From NCBI RefSeq assembly GCF_900103195.1, contig NZ_FMWU01000001.1, positions 248,001 to 312,000 on the forward strand: 64,000 bases of DNA, given 5' to 3'. This document shows, piece by piece, positions 42,650-52,505 of this stretch. The notes under the pieces were generated by a model. It worked only from the letters and a program-made list of their open reading frames with translations, made no database searches and had not been told where the DNA came from. Both the position numbers and the translations under genes were made by a program. Numbering within the stretch: the first letter of the stretch is position 1; each line of letters opens with the position of its first letter. This stretch comes from Methylobacterium sp. UNC378MF (GTDB taxonomy: Bacteria; Pseudomonadota; Alphaproteobacteria; Rhizobiales; Beijerinckiaceae).

Positions 42650-44008
42650 TCAGCCCCGCGCCGCCGACGGGGCCGCCCCGACGGCCGCCGTCCGCGGCTG
42701 ATGCCGGCCGATCCAGAAGACCAGGGCGCAGCCGATGCCGGTGAGCGCGCAGAGCGGGAGCAGGGCGACGGGGAAGCTGCCGGTCTGCTCGCGCAGCACG
42801 CCGATCAGCGAGGTGATCGCCCCGGTGCTGAGATGCGCCAGGGTGTTGATCGCCGCGATGCCGGCGGCCGTCTGGGCCGGCGGCAGCGTCTCGGTCGCCA
42901 GGGCGAAGAACGGACCCTTGATCGCGTAGTTGCCGAGCAGGACCAGCGAGAGCAGGACCAGGGTCATCCAGAGCGAGCCCGTCAGCAGCGTCAGGGCGAA
43001 GCTCACCGAGGTCAGCGCCAGCGGCAGAGCCGTGCTCCAGATCCGCTCGCCGCTGCGGTCCGCCCGCAGGCCCCAGATGATCATGAAGACCGAGGCGATT
43101 CCGAACGGGATCATGTTCAGCAGGCCGGTCTGCAGGTTGCTGAGGCCGAACCCCTTGAGGATCTGCGGCATCCAGAGGGACAGCGTGTTGCTGGTGGCCG
43201 AGCTGCCCGCGTAGATCACGGCCAGCAGCCAGACCTGCCGGCTCGCGAGCACCGCCCAGACCGCCGCGAGGCCGTGGGCGTGGTGCCCGGCGCCCGATTC
43301 GGCGGCGCGCCGCTCGGCCTCCAGCCGGTCGGTCAGCCAGCCGCGCTCCGCCGGGCTCAGGAAGGTCGCCTCGGCCGGCCGGCTCGGCAGCAGCGCGAGG
43401 GCGGCGACGCCGAGGAGGACGGCCGGGACCGCCTCCATGATCAGCAGCCACTGCCAGCCGCGCAGGGAGGCGGCGCCGTCGAGGGTGAGCAGCGCCGCCG
43501 AGAGCGGGGAGCCGAAGAAGCTGGAGAGCGGGATCGCGACCATGAACATCGCCACGATCCGCGCCCGGTAGGCCTTGGGGAACCAGTAGGTCAGGTACAG
43601 GATCACGCCGGGGAAGAAGCCGGCCTCGGCCGCGCCAAGCAGGAAGCGCGCGGTGGCGAAGCTGACCGGTCCGGTGACGAAGGCCGAACCGATGCCGACG
43701 AGCCCCCAGGTGATCATGATCCGCGCGATCCAGATCCGCGCGCCGACGCGCTCCATGGCGAGGTTGCTCGGCACCTCGAACAGGACGTAGGCCACGAAGA
43801 ACAGGCCGCCGCCCAGGCCGAAGGCCGCGGCGGAGAGACCGAGATCGTGGTTCATGGTCAGCGCCGCGAAGCCGACATTCACCCGGTCGACGTAGGCGAT
43901 GAAGTAGCAGAGCACGAGGAAGGGGATCAGGCGCAGGCCGACCTTCCGCATCGTTCGGCTCTCGAAGGCGGCCGCGTCCGCCGCGTGTGGCGTGGTCGGT
44001 GTTGCCAT
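42650..44008 (-). CDS. MFS transporter, anion:cation symporter (ACS) type
   Basis: A 452-residue major facilitator. It opens with RLIPFLVLCYFIAYVDRVNV, the mark of the ACS family that imports organic acids such as tartrate, phthalate or glucarate. Further marks are FGLGGGLFFVAYVLFEVPSN and FLLGAAEAGFFPGVILYLTY. Last gene of the GntR-controlled unit, 40 bases after the amidohydrolase gene. Confidence 0.87.
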   Translation of the reverse strand: MATPTTPHAADAAAFESRTMRKVGLRLIPFLVLCYFIAYVDRVNVGFAALTMNHDLGLSAAAFGLGGGLFFVAYVLFEVPSNLAMERVGARIWIARIMITWGLVGIGSAFVTGPVSFATARFLLGAAEAGFFPGVILYLTYWFPKAYRARIVAMFMVAIPLSSFFGSPLSAALLTLDGAASLRGWQWLLIMEAVPAVLLGVAALALLPSRPAEATFLSPAERGWLTDRLEAERRAAESGAGHHAHGLAAVWAVLASRQVWLLAVIYAGSSATSNTLSLWMPQILKGFGLSNLQTGLLNMIPFGIASVFMIIWGLRADRSGERIWSTALPLALTSVSFALTLLTGSLWMTLVLLSLVLLGNYAIKGPFFALATETLPPAQTAAGIAAINTLAHLSTGAITSLIGVLREQTGSFPVALLPLCALTGIGCALVFWIGRHQPRTAAVGAAPSAARG

Positions 44009-44048
44009 GGTCCTGTCCTCGCTGGAATTCGGGCGGGCCCGCTTCGGC

Positions 44049-44960
44049 CTAGCGGTCGAAGCGGAAGAGTTCGGCGGGCGTCTCGGCCAGGACGATCCGG
44101 CGCTCGGCCGGGTCCGGCACCCAGGCGTCGAGGTCGCGCCGGGCCTCGGCGGGGCTGGCCTGGGTCTCGAACTGCGTGTGCGGCCAGTCGCTGCCCCAGA
44201 GCAGGCGCCGCGCCCCGAAGGCGCCGCGCAGGCGCTCGGCGGCCTGCAGCGCCGTCTGCCGGCCGGCCTCGCCGCTGCCGATGCGGTAGGCGCCCGAGAG
44301 CTTGACCCAGACGCGGCCGCCGCGGCCGAAGCCGAGAAGGTCGGCGAAGCCCGGATCGGCGATGCCGAGGGCCGGGTCGATCCGGCCGAAATGATCGACC
44401 ACGACGGGGACGCCCGCCTCGACCAGCGGCGGCAGCAGCCGCGCGAGGCGCCGCGCCTCGGCCTGGACCTCGATCTGCCAGCCGAGATCCGCCACGCGCG
44501 CGAGGTGGGCGCGCCAGACCGGGCCGGCGAAATCCGGGTCCGGCCGGCCGATCAGGTTGAGGCGCAGGCCGACGACGCCCTGCCCGGCGAGGCCGCGCAG
44601 GGTGGCGGTCTCGGCGCCTGGGTCCAGCACGGCGATGCCGCGCAGCCGCTCCGGCGCGGATTGCAGGGCCGAGACCATGTAGCCGTTGTCGGTCCCGAGG
44701 AAGCTCGGCTGGATCAGCACGCCGCGGGCCATGCCGTTCCGGTCCAGCATGGCGCGGTAATCGGCGATGCTGGCGTCGTAGTCGGGGGCGTAGCGCCGGT
44801 CGCCCGTGAGGGTCAGGGCCCGGGTGAAGACGTGGGCGTGGGTGTCCACCGCGGCCACGCCGTCGGCGGCGGAGCCGGCCTCGGCCGCACGGCCGCGGGC
44901 GGGGAGTGCGAGCGTGACGCCGCCCGCGAGCAGGGTGCGGCAGAACAGGCGCCGGTTCAT
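44049..44960 (-). CDS. Exported amidohydrolase (lactonase-like TIM barrel)
   Basis: A 303-residue protein of the amidohydrolase-related family that includes 2-pyrone-4,6-dicarboxylate lactonase and L-rhamnono/fuconolactonases. It carries a Tat-like signal (MNRRLFCRTLLAGGVTLALP), so it acts in the periplasm, which is unusual for the family. Metal and catalytic motifs: DTHAHVF, VPVVVDHFGRID and LLWGSDWPHTQFE. It lies between two MFS genes and four bases after the upstream one. A lactone or ester substrate is inferred. Confidence 0.82.
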   Translation of the reverse strand: MNRRLFCRTLLAGGVTLALPARGRAAEAGSAADGVAAVDTHAHVFTRALTLTGDRRYAPDYDASIADYRAMLDRNGMARGVLIQPSFLGTDNGYMVSALQSAPERLRGIAVLDPGAETATLRGLAGQGVVGLRLNLIGRPDPDFAGPVWRAHLARVADLGWQIEVQAEARRLARLLPPLVEAGVPVVVDHFGRIDPALGIADPGFADLLGFGRGGRVWVKLSGAYRIGSGEAGRQTALQAAERLRGAFGARRLLWGSDWPHTQFETQASPAEARRDLDAWVPDPAERRIVLAETPAELFRFDR

Positions 44961-44964
44961 CGGA

Positions 44965-46200
44965 TCATCTCACGGTCTGGGGGATCAGCGCGCCGCCGGA
45001 CTGCCGATCCGGCAGGAGCGCGACGGCGAGGAGGACGAGCCCGTAGGCACCGAGGGCCGAGAGGCCGATCGCCGGGCCGAGGCCGCAGATCTCGCTGAGC
45101 AGGCCGACGCCCAGGGGCAGCAGGCCGGAGGCGAGACGGCCGGCATTGTAGCAGAAGCCCATCCCGGTCCCGCGCAGGCCGTCCGGGAAGAGTTCGCTGA
45201 ACAGGGCCGCGAGGCTCGCGGGGATGCCGGCCGTGCAGAAGCCGAGGGGCGCGCCGAGGAAGAGCAGGCCCGCGCCGCCGACCGGCAACAGCAGGTAGAG
45301 GACGACCAGGGCCATGCAGCTGGCGGCGTAGAGCGCCACCGTCCGGCGCCGGCCGAGCCGGTCCACGAGCCCACCGGCGACGAGGCAGCCCAGACCGAAG
45401 GCCGCGATGATGATGGCGAGGTAGAGCCCGGTGCCGAGGACCGAGGCGCCGCGCTCGACGCTCAGGTAGGTGGGCAGCCACGTGAACAGGGCGTGGAAGC
45501 CCCCGTGGGCGCCCAGGCCGAGCAGTGTCGCGAGCACCGTGATCCGGCGCAGGCCGGGCGCGAAGATCGCGAGCCCTCCGGCCGGCGGCCGGGCCGGGCC
45601 CACCACCGATCGGGACGGCTCCGGCACGGAGCGGCGGAGGTAGAGGAGGAGCAGCGCGGGTGCGAGGCCGCAGGCGAACAGAGCGCGCCACGCGGTCTCC
45701 TGATCCAGGACGGAGAAGGCCGCGGTAGAGAGGAGCACGGCCGCGCCCCAGCCGAGCGCCCAGCCCCCCTGGACGGCGCCGAGCGCCTTGCCGCGGTGCT
45801 CGGGCCGGATCGCCTCTGCCATGAGCACAGCGCCGGCCGCCCATTCGGCGCCGAAGCCGACCCCCTGCAGCGCCTTCAGGGTCAGAAGCTGGGTGAAGCT
45901 CTGCGCGAAGGCTGCCAGGAAGGTCGCGACCGCGAACCACAGCACCGTGATCTGGAGGGCCCGGACGCGGCCGATCCGGTCCGCCGCGAGGCCGCCGAGC
46001 CAGCCGCCGAGCGCTGCCGCGACGAGCGTGACCGCGCCGATCAGGCCGGCCTCCGAGCGGCTGAGCCCGAAGCTCGCGACCAGCGCGGGGATGGCGAGGC
46101 TGAACATCTGCACGTCCAGGGCGTCGAGCGACCACCCGCCCAGACAGCCCCAGAAGGTGCGACGCTCGGCCGGACCGACTTGTCGGTACCAGCGGAACAC
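44965..46200 (-). CDS. MFS transporter, aromatic acid:H+ symporter (AAHS) type
   Basis: A 411-residue major facilitator with TM1 motif GWSLDALDVQMFSLAIPALV and loop 2-3 motif LAADRIGRVRALQI, as in the AAHS group (4-hydroxybenzoate, shikimate-type carriers). Further marks are MAEAIRPEHRGKALG and FSELFPDGLRGTGMGFCYNA. It is the first structural gene after the GntR gene, and a candidate operator lies 31 bases upstream of its start. Confidence 0.87.
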   Translation of the reverse strand: MFRWYRQVGPAERRTFWGCLGGWSLDALDVQMFSLAIPALVASFGLSRSEAGLIGAVTLVAAALGGWLGGLAADRIGRVRALQITVLWFAVATFLAAFAQSFTQLLTLKALQGVGFGAEWAAGAVLMAEAIRPEHRGKALGAVQGGWALGWGAAVLLSTAAFSVLDQETAWRALFACGLAPALLLLYLRRSVPEPSRSVVGPARPPAGGLAIFAPGLRRITVLATLLGLGAHGGFHALFTWLPTYLSVERGASVLGTGLYLAIIIAAFGLGCLVAGGLVDRLGRRRTVALYAASCMALVVLYLLLPVGGAGLLFLGAPLGFCTAGIPASLAALFSELFPDGLRGTGMGFCYNAGRLASGLLPLGVGLLSEICGLGPAIGLSALGAYGLVLLAVALLPDRQSGGALIPQTVR

Positions 46201-46230
46201 GGGCTTTCCTCCGTTCTCCGAAGAGAACTA

Positions 46231-46244
46231 GTCATTTATATGAA
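46231..46244. promoter_or_regulatory. Candidate GntR operator upstream of the MFS gene
   Basis: Near-perfect palindrome with core TCAT-TTAT-ATGA (46232-46243), just upstream of the MFS start. The same TCAT-N4-ATGA layout occurs at 47023-47036 over the start of the GntR gene. Confidence 0.5.
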
Positions 46245-46286
46245 TTAATGAGCATGGCTCCGCCGGCCCGTCAAGGTGCTCGCCTT

Positions 46287-47027
46287 TCAGCGGATGTCGA
46301 CGTGATACCGGAAGTCTTTGGCCGCGCCGCGCGTCACCCGCCACTCGATCGGGCGCGCATCGAAGCCGAAGGCGAGGCGCTCGATGACGACGACGGGATC
46401 GCCCTCCGCAATTTCGAGACGCCCGGCGTCCATCGCATCGGCGATGCCGATGGTCAGGGTCTCTTCGGCCCGGGCGACGATCTCGCCGCAGAGGCGCTCG
46501 TAGGCCGGGTAGAGGAGATCGCCGATCTCCGCCAGCGGAGCCTTGAGTATCGGGGCGAACCGCCCTGCCGGCAGCCAGATCGCCTCGGCCAGGATCGGGC
46601 GGCCCTGCAGAAGCCGCGTCCGGATCAGGCGGATCGACTCGCCGCGCGCGTCGAGGCCGAGAGCCGCCCGGACGGTCTCGGGCGCCGCACAAGCCTCGCG
46701 CAGCAGGATCCGCCCCTCGGGGACCGACGGAGCGCCGTCCGGCCCCAGATGCCGGAAGAATCGGAACAGGGACCGATCGAAGCGGGGACGTCGGACGAAG
46801 GTGCCGCGGCCCTGCTGGCGCTCCACCAAGCCGTCGGCGACCAAGACGTCGATCGCCTTGCGCACCGTGCCGATGGCGACACGGTGGGCGGCCGCCAGTT
46901 CCGCCTCGGTGGGGATCGGATCGCCCGACCGCCAGACGTTGCGGGCGATCTGATGTGCGATCTCGTCGCGCAGGCGCTGGTAGAGCGGCAAGCGGAGATC
47001 GGGCTGCGGTGCAGATGTAGCGGTCAT
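46287..47027 (-). CDS. GntR family regulator, HutC type (UTRA domain)
   Basis: A 246-residue repressor-type regulator. The winged helix is at about residues 12-80 (LPLYQRLRDEIAHQIARNVW, GDPIPTEAELAAAHRVAIGT, VERQQGRGTFV) and a UTRA ligand domain follows (about 100-243; IRLIRTRLLQGRPILAEAIW, VTRGAAKDFRYHVDI). It lies directly upstream of the MFS-amidohydrolase-MFS genes on the same strand. A palindrome covers its own start codon, which suggests self-repression. Confidence 0.88.
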   Translation of the reverse strand: MTATSAPQPDLRLPLYQRLRDEIAHQIARNVWRSGDPIPTEAELAAAHRVAIGTVRKAIDVLVADGLVERQQGRGTFVRRPRFDRSLFRFFRHLGPDGAPSVPEGRILLREACAAPETVRAALGLDARGESIRLIRTRLLQGRPILAEAIWLPAGRFAPILKAPLAEIGDLLYPAYERLCGEIVARAEETLTIGIADAMDAGRLEIAEGDPVVVIERLAFGFDARPIEWRVTRGAAKDFRYHVDIR

Positions 47028-47036
47028 GTGTATGAC
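47023..47036. promoter_or_regulatory. Candidate GntR operator over its own start
   Basis: Perfect 14-base palindrome GTCAT-GTGT-ATGAC, including the ATG of the GntR gene (47025-47027). It matches the site at 46231-46244 in its TCAT-N4-ATGA halves. Confidence 0.55.
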
Positions 47037-47641
47037 TGTATGATTATCGCCCTACGTCGCCAATGGGTGACCGAGTTGAGGCAGGCCGCCCCGAGGATCT
47101 GATCCACAGCGTCGCAGGGCCGATGATGGCCGCAGGGACCGGACTGATGAACTGGCAAGGCGAAGCCGCGCCTCCGGATTGCGCCAGCCAGAGCCAGGCC
47201 GCCCGCAAGACCCTCAGCGCCTCCGGGAACGGCGCGGGCGGTACGCCACCGGCGGACACGCGGTCCGTGCCCTGATCGATAGCAGCCGTCACCGGCCTTC
47301 CGCGCCGAAGAAGACGTGGCTCATGACGCGCGAACGCCAGCCCCAAGAGGATCGGCAATGACCGGGAGCGCGCCGGCGTCGATGCCGAGTCGACACGCCG
47401 CCTCCGCGTTGCCGGTGTCCTGGCGGATCGCGATAATGTCATTGGTATTATTTCGTGGTCGCCGCCCCTGCCCGGACAAGACTTCACGGCTCCGAACTTG
47501 ATCTCACCGGTGACCGCCTCATTTCGTCTCGGGTCTCGAGCCCGACGGGAATCCCCTGAGAGTTCGAACCGCGTGCACCGACCACAGCCGTCCGAGCCTC
47601 GTGCGCCCGGCCGCGGCCCAACACCAAAGGGGGACCACCGG
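47037..47641. other. Intergenic region before katG, no supported gene
   Basis: About 600 bases. Short open frames exist on both strands, but none has a ribosome site or family match. A minus-strand stretch near 47330-47460 reads [20 protein letters not shown] in a frame with high third-position GC and may be a remnant of an unidentified gene. The katG promoter must lie in the 3' part. Confidence 0.4.
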
Positions 47642-49954
47642 ATGAGCGAGACGATCGACAAGACAGACACGACCACGTTCCGCATGGAGGGCAAATGCCC
47701 GTTCGGCGGCGACCGCATCGGCGGCGCCTTCGGCGATCGTCCGGCGCTGGAGAATTGGTATCCCCACCGCCTGCGGATCGAGCTGCTGCACCAGAACGGG
47801 CTGGCGGCCGATCCCCTCGGCCCGGATTTCGACTACGCGGCCGAGTTCGCCAAGATCGACTTCGCGGCGCTCAAGCGCGACATCAAGCAGTTCCTGACCT
47901 CGTCGGTGGAATGGTGGCCCTCCGACTACGGTAATTACGGCCCGCAGATGATCCGCATGGCCTGGCACTCGGCCGGCACCTACCGGATCGCAGACGGGCG
48001 CGGCGGCGCCGGCACCGGCATGCAGCGCTTCGCCCCGATCTCGAGCTGGTGGGACAACGGCAACACCGACAAGTCGCGGCGTCTCCTGCAGCCAATCAAG
48101 CACAAATACGGCAACGCGCTGTCCTGGGCCGATCTCATGGTCCTGACCGGCAACTGCGCCCTGGAGATCATGGGCCTGCCGACCTACGGCTTCGCTGCCG
48201 GTCGTCTCGATGCCTGGGAGGCGGACAACGCCACCTACTGGGGGCCCGAGGTCGTCGACATGGGCACGGTGTCGAGCTTCGACGACATGGTGAACCGCGA
48301 CAAGCGCTGGCGGGGCAAAAACGGCGAGCCCGAATACGATCTGGAGAACCCGCTCGCCGCCTCCCACCAGGCGCTGATCTACGTGAACCCAGAGGGCCCC
48401 TACGCGAGCGGCGATCCGCTGGCCTCCGCGCGCGACATCCGGATCACGTTCACCCGCATGGCGATGAACGATGAGGAGACCGTGGCGCTGATCGCGGGCG
48501 GCCACGCCTTCGGCAAAAGCCACGGCATGGTGCCGGCCAAGGAGATCGGCCCGCCGCCCGAGATGGCGCCGATGGAGGCGATGGGGCTGGGCTGGCACAA
48601 CCCGAAGGGAGCCGGCAAGGACACGATGACCAACGGCATCGAGGGGAGCTGGACCCCCGATCCGACGCAATGGGACAACGCCTACCTAGAGAACCTCTTT
48701 AAGTTCGAGTGGGAGCAGACCAAGAGCCCGGCGGGCGCGCTGCAATGGACGCCCAAGGATCCTGGCGCCCCGAAGACGCCGGACGCCCACGTCGCGGGCC
48801 AGATGCACCCGCTGATGATGATGACCTCCGACATCGCCCTGAAGGTCGACCCGGACTACCGCAAGGTCTGCGAGAAGTTCCTCAACGACTTCGACGCCTT
48901 CACCCAGGCGTTTTCCAAGGCGTGGTACAAGCTCACCCATCGCGACATGGGACCGAAGCACCGCTACCTCGGCCCGGAGGTGGTCATCGAGGACGGGCTC
49001 CTGTGGCAGGACCCCCTGCCCGAGCGCGACTACGCCCTCGTCGGCAAGGCCGAGATCGCCGCGCTGAAGCAGGCGATCGCCGCGACCGGCCTGTCGGTCT
49101 CCGATCTCGCCTTCACGGCCTTCTCGGCCGCCTCGACCTACCGCGACAGCGACAAGCGCGGCGGCGCCAACGGTGGCCGCCTCGCCCTCGCGCCGCAGAA
49201 GGACTGGGCCGTCAACCGGCGGGCAGCACCGGTCGTCGAGGCTCTGCGCGGCGTGATGGCCACCTTCAACGACGGGCGCGGCGACGGGAAGAAGATCTCC
49301 CTCGCAGACCTGATCGTGCTGGGCGGCTGCGTCGCCGTGGAGAAGGCGGCCCGCGATGCCGGGATCGAGACGCCGGTTCCGTTCACGCCGGGCCGGGTGG
49401 ACACGACGCAGGACCTCACCGACCTTGAGATGTTCGATTGGCTGAAGCCGGTGGTGGATGGGTTCCGCAACTACGCCGACGACAGCTTCGGGCAGATGAC
49501 CCGCAGCGTCTCGCCGGAGGAGCTGTTCCTCGACAAAGCGAACCTGATGACGCTGACCGCCCCGGAATGGACCGTCCTGACCGGCGGCCTGCGGGCGCTC
49601 AACGCCAACCACGACGGGTCGAACCGGGGCGTCCTGACCGATCGCGTCGGGGTGCTGACGAACGACTTCTTCCGCAACCTGACCGACACCGACCTGATCT
49701 GGGAGAAGGCGGATGCGGACGGGATGACCTTCGCGCTCAAGGATCGCGCGACCGGACAGGCGAAGTTCGCGGCGACCCGCAGCGATCTGGTGTTCGGGTC
49801 GAACGCGCAGCTCCGGTCCATCGCCGACGCCTACGCGGGCAGCGACGGACAGCGGCGCTTCGTGGCGGATTTCGTCCGGGCCTGGGACAAGGTCATGATG
49901 CTCGACCGCTTCGACGTGAAGGGTCACAAGCGCTACGCGCCGATGGCGGCCTGA
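47642..49954 (+). CDS. katG: Catalase-peroxidase KatG
   Basis: A 770-residue bifunctional haem catalase-peroxidase of normal length, detoxifying hydrogen peroxide in the cytoplasm. The distal site [13 protein letters not shown] (Arg, Trp, His), the adduct Tyr in [10 protein letters not shown], the adduct Met in [12 protein letters not shown] and the proximal His in [12 protein letters not shown] are all present. Several usually fixed spots differ ([17 protein letters not shown]), marking a divergent subgroup. AGGGGGA precedes ATG 47642. No OxyR or Fur gene is adjacent. Confidence 0.95.
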   Translation: MSETIDKTDTTTFRMEGKCPFGGDRIGGAFGDRPALENWYPHRLRIELLHQNGLAADPLGPDFDYAAEFAKIDFAALKRDIKQFLTSSVEWWPSDYGNYGPQMIRMAWHSAGTYRIADGRGGAGTGMQRFAPISSWWDNGNTDKSRRLLQPIKHKYGNALSWADLMVLTGNCALEIMGLPTYGFAAGRLDAWEADNATYWGPEVVDMGTVSSFDDMVNRDKRWRGKNGEPEYDLENPLAASHQALIYVNPEGPYASGDPLASARDIRITFTRMAMNDEETVALIAGGHAFGKSHGMVPAKEIGPPPEMAPMEAMGLGWHNPKGAGKDTMTNGIEGSWTPDPTQWDNAYLENLFKFEWEQTKSPAGALQWTPKDPGAPKTPDAHVAGQMHPLMMMTSDIALKVDPDYRKVCEKFLNDFDAFTQAFSKAWYKLTHRDMGPKHRYLGPEVVIEDGLLWQDPLPERDYALVGKAEIAALKQAIAATGLSVSDLAFTAFSAASTYRDSDKRGGANGGRLALAPQKDWAVNRRAAPVVEALRGVMATFNDGRGDGKKISLADLIVLGGCVAVEKAARDAGIETPVPFTPGRVDTTQDLTDLEMFDWLKPVVDGFRNYADDSFGQMTRSVSPEELFLDKANLMTLTAPEWTVLTGGLRALNANHDGSNRGVLTDRVGVLTNDFFRNLTDTDLIWEKADADGMTFALKDRATGQAKFAATRSDLVFGSNAQLRSIADAYAGSDGQRRFVADFVRAWDKVMMLDRFDVKGHKRYAPMAA

Positions 49955-49966
49955 CCGTCCGACCTC

Positions 49967-49999
49967 GGACCCGCCCACGCCGCCTGCGCGGGTGGGTCC
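49967..49999 (+). terminator. Terminator after katG
   Basis: A 14-base stem with one G-U pair and one mismatch (GGACCCGCCCACGC / GCGCGGGTGGGTCC) around a five-base loop, 12 bases after the katG stop. No long T-run follows. Confidence 0.6.
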
Positions 50000-50337
50000 T
50001 TGCAAGGGGCCTGGTCTGGCCGGGCGCAGCCCGTCCCAGCCACACCAACACCGACCGGAGCGCCTACGCGCGGCCGAGGCGCCGTAGACGCTTCGGGTCA
50101 CCCGGCTTTTCCGACGGCCACATACCGCGAAGTCCACGGAAATCCTGACCGCAGATGATGCGGCAGGCTCCGCACGGGCCTGTGCGGGCAGAGTGGCGGC
50201 CGCCGCTCTCAGAAGACCGCCAGCCCCCTCGCAACGCCCCCGGGCTTCCCGTTAAGCTGGTTCCGAGCTTCGCCGAGTCGGAGCGGAGCCGGACGGATCC
50301 GCCGGGCCGCGCCGTTCGGGCAAACCGGAGAAGTTTC
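50000..50337. other. Intergenic region, no recognised gene
   Basis: About 340 bases between katG and the YeeE/YedE pair. An open frame runs in from 50155 to the first gene but lacks coding character and a ribosome site, so it is not used. Nothing else is recognised. Confidence 0.4.
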
Positions 50338-50757
50338 GTGACTGCCTTCCTTGCTCCGCTCGCCGGCGGTGTCCTGATCGGCGCGTCGGCGGTGCTGCTT
50401 CTGCTGGCCAATGGCCGCATCGCCGGGATCAGCGGCATCGTCGGCGGCCTGCTTGCGCCGACGGCTCGGGACTGGGCGTGGCGGGTGGCCTTCCTGGCCG
50501 GGCTTCTCGCCGGGCCGGTGCTGTTCCACCTCCTGTCCGGCCATTGGCCGCAGGTCCGCATCGGCGCGTCGTGGCCGATGCTGGTGACCGCGGGGCTGCT
50601 CGTCGGCTTCGGGACGCGCCTCGGCTCGGGCTGCACCAGCGGGCACGGGGTCTGCGGCCTCGGGCGGCTGTCACCGCGCTCCTTCGCGGCGGTCGCGACC
50701 TTCATGGCCACGGCGATCGTCACCGTCTTCCTCGTCCGGCACGGAGTGGGCCGATGA
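50338..50757 (+). CDS. YeeE/YedE family membrane protein, first half
   Basis: A 139-residue inner-membrane protein from GTG 50338 (CCGGAGAAG upstream). Four hydrophobic segments and the family motif [20 protein letters not shown] with conserved Cys. YeeE/YedE (DUF395) proteins import thiosulfate or related sulfur species. Here the transporter is encoded as two short genes, a common split form; this is the N-terminal subunit. It overlaps the next gene by ATGA. Confidence 0.85.
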   Translation: MTAFLAPLAGGVLIGASAVLLLLANGRIAGISGIVGGLLAPTARDWAWRVAFLAGLLAGPVLFHLLSGHWPQVRIGASWPMLVTAGLLVGFGTRLGSGCTSGHGVCGLGRLSPRSFAAVATFMATAIVTVFLVRHGVGR

Positions 50758-51200
50758 AGGTTTCGCGCCTCGTCGCGGCCCTGGCGAGCGGCCTGCTCTT
50801 CGGCGTCGGCCTGGCGCTGTCGGGGATGATGGATCCGCAGAAGGTCCTGGGCTTCCTCGATCTCGCGGGCGCCTGGGACCCGAGCCTCGCCTTCGTGCTG
50901 GCCGGGGCAGTGGGCGTCTCGGCCCTCGGCTACGCGATCAAGGGCCGGCTGGACCGGCCCGCCTTCGCGCCCCGCTTCGCAGTGCCGGAGAACCGGCGCC
51001 CCGATGGCCGGCTCCTGTCCGGCGCCGCCCTGTTCGGCATCGGCTGGGGGCTCGCCGGCTTCTGTCCGGGCCCGGCCCTGGCCGGCTTGGTGCTCGGCTT
51101 GCCGGAAGTGGCGCTGTTCGTCGCGGCAATGCTCACCGGCATGCTGCTCTACCGGCTACTCGCGGAGCGTCCGGCGCGCACGGTCGGCGCAGGCCTGTGA
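50754..51200 (+). CDS. YeeE/YedE family membrane protein, second half
   Basis: A 148-residue membrane protein that pairs with the preceding gene. Seen: [20 protein letters not shown] and the matching Cys motif [16 protein letters not shown]. Four hydrophobic segments. Together the two give the full pseudo-symmetric transporter. It is convergent with the M20 hydrolase gene. Confidence 0.85.
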   Translation: MKVSRLVAALASGLLFGVGLALSGMMDPQKVLGFLDLAGAWDPSLAFVLAGAVGVSALGYAIKGRLDRPAFAPRFAVPENRRPDGRLLSGAALFGIGWGLAGFCPGPALAGLVLGLPEVALFVAAMLTGMLLYRLLAERPARTVGAGL

Positions 51201-51272
51201 GGGTCTGCGCCAGCAGCCGCGCCGTCGCGCACAACGACGGTTACCGGCAGAGCCTTCGTCCGTCCCGCCGCC

Positions 51273-52427
51273 TCAGATCCTGAGACTGTGCGTGGCCAGG
51301 GCGGCCCAGTAGGCTGCGCCGATCGGCAGGGCCGCGTCGTTGAAATCGTAGCCCGGATTGTGGAGCGGCAGGCTCCGCTGAGACCCGTCGGTTCCGATCC
51401 AGGCATAGGCGCCCGGGCAGGCTTCGAGCATGAAGGCGAAATCCTCGGAGGCCATAGAGGGCCCGACATCGCCGCGGCGGGCGGTGATGTCCGGGACGGT
51501 CCCGGCGGCCGCGAGGGCGGTCCCGACGGCGTCAGCGGTGTTGATGGTGGCGGGATATCCGAACCGGTAAGCGACCTCGGCACGGGCGCCGTGCGTGCCG
51601 GCGGTCCCGCTGGCGATGGCCTCGACGAGTTCCGCGACGCGCGCACGCACGGCCTCGTCCAGGCAGCGGACCGTGCCGCGGATGACAGCGCGGTCGGGGA
51701 TGACGTTATAGGCGTCGCCGCCGTGGATCTGTGTAACGCTGAGCACAACCGGGTCCGTGGGGGCGATCCGCCGACTCACGATCGTCTGGAGAGCGAGGAC
51801 GATCTCGGAGGCGACCACCAGCGTGTCGGTGCCGCGCTCGGGCATGGCGGCATGGGTGCCGAACCCGGTGACCGTGATCTCGAACGTGTCGAGGGAGGCC
51901 ATGATCGCCCCCACCCGGGTTGCGAGAGTCCCAAGGGGCAGACCCGGCCAGTTGTGCAGGCCGTAGACGGAGTCGCATGGGAACAGCCGGAACAGACCGT
52001 CCTCGACCATGGCGCGCCCGCCGCCCTCGCATTCCTCGGCCGGCTGGAAGATGAAGTGGACCGTTCCAGTCAGGTCGGTGCGCGCCGCGAGATGCCGTGC
52101 CGCCCCGAGCAGCATCGCCACGTGACCGTCATGGCCGCAGGCATGCATCACGCCGGGCGTCCGGGAGGCGTAGGCCACGCCCGTCGCCTCCTGGATCGGC
52201 AGGGCGTCCATGTCGGCCCGCAGACCGATGGTCGGACCGTCGCCCCGGCTCAGGGTCCCGACCACACCGGTGCGCCCGAGCCCGGTCTTCACCGACAGGC
52301 CGCAGGCGGCCAGTTCCCGGGCGACGAGATCCGCGGTGCGGACTTCCTGGAAGGCCAGTTCGGGATGGGTGTGCAGGTCGCGCCGCCACGCGACCATCCG
52401 CTCCACGGTCTCCGCCTCGATACCCAT
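51273..52427 (-). CDS. M20 family amidohydrolase (hippurate hydrolase-like)
   Basis: A 384-residue di-metal amidohydrolase of the M20D group (N-acyl amino acid, hippurate or IAA-conjugate hydrolases). Seen: RRDLHTHPELAFQE, LRADMDALPIQE, HACGHDGHVAMLLGAA, QPAEECEGGG and the C-terminal SMASEDFAFMLE and LHNPGYDFND. The dimer-domain His is in GTHAAMPE. It lies downstream of the DUF3100 gene on the same strand (78 bases), a pairing seen in other genomes, which suggests the DUF3100 protein moves its substrate or product. Confidence 0.9.
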   Translation of the reverse strand: MGIEAETVERMVAWRRDLHTHPELAFQEVRTADLVARELAACGLSVKTGLGRTGVVGTLSRGDGPTIGLRADMDALPIQEATGVAYASRTPGVMHACGHDGHVAMLLGAARHLAARTDLTGTVHFIFQPAEECEGGGRAMVEDGLFRLFPCDSVYGLHNWPGLPLGTLATRVGAIMASLDTFEITVTGFGTHAAMPERGTDTLVVASEIVLALQTIVSRRIAPTDPVVLSVTQIHGGDAYNVIPDRAVIRGTVRCLDEAVRARVAELVEAIASGTAGTHGARAEVAYRFGYPATINTADAVGTALAAAGTVPDITARRGDVGPSMASEDFAFMLEACPGAYAWIGTDGSQRSLPLHNPGYDFNDAALPIGAAYWAALATHSLRI

Positions 52428-52505
52428 AAGATGTCTCTCACCTGCCAGAGGCTGCTTGAGCGCCTCGATCCCCCGCCCTGACCCTACGCCGATCGGCGCG
52501 GCGGT

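Noticed and set aside
47044-47718. Minus-strand frame upstream of and overlapping katG
   Set aside because: No family match or ribosome site, and it runs into the katG start in antisense.
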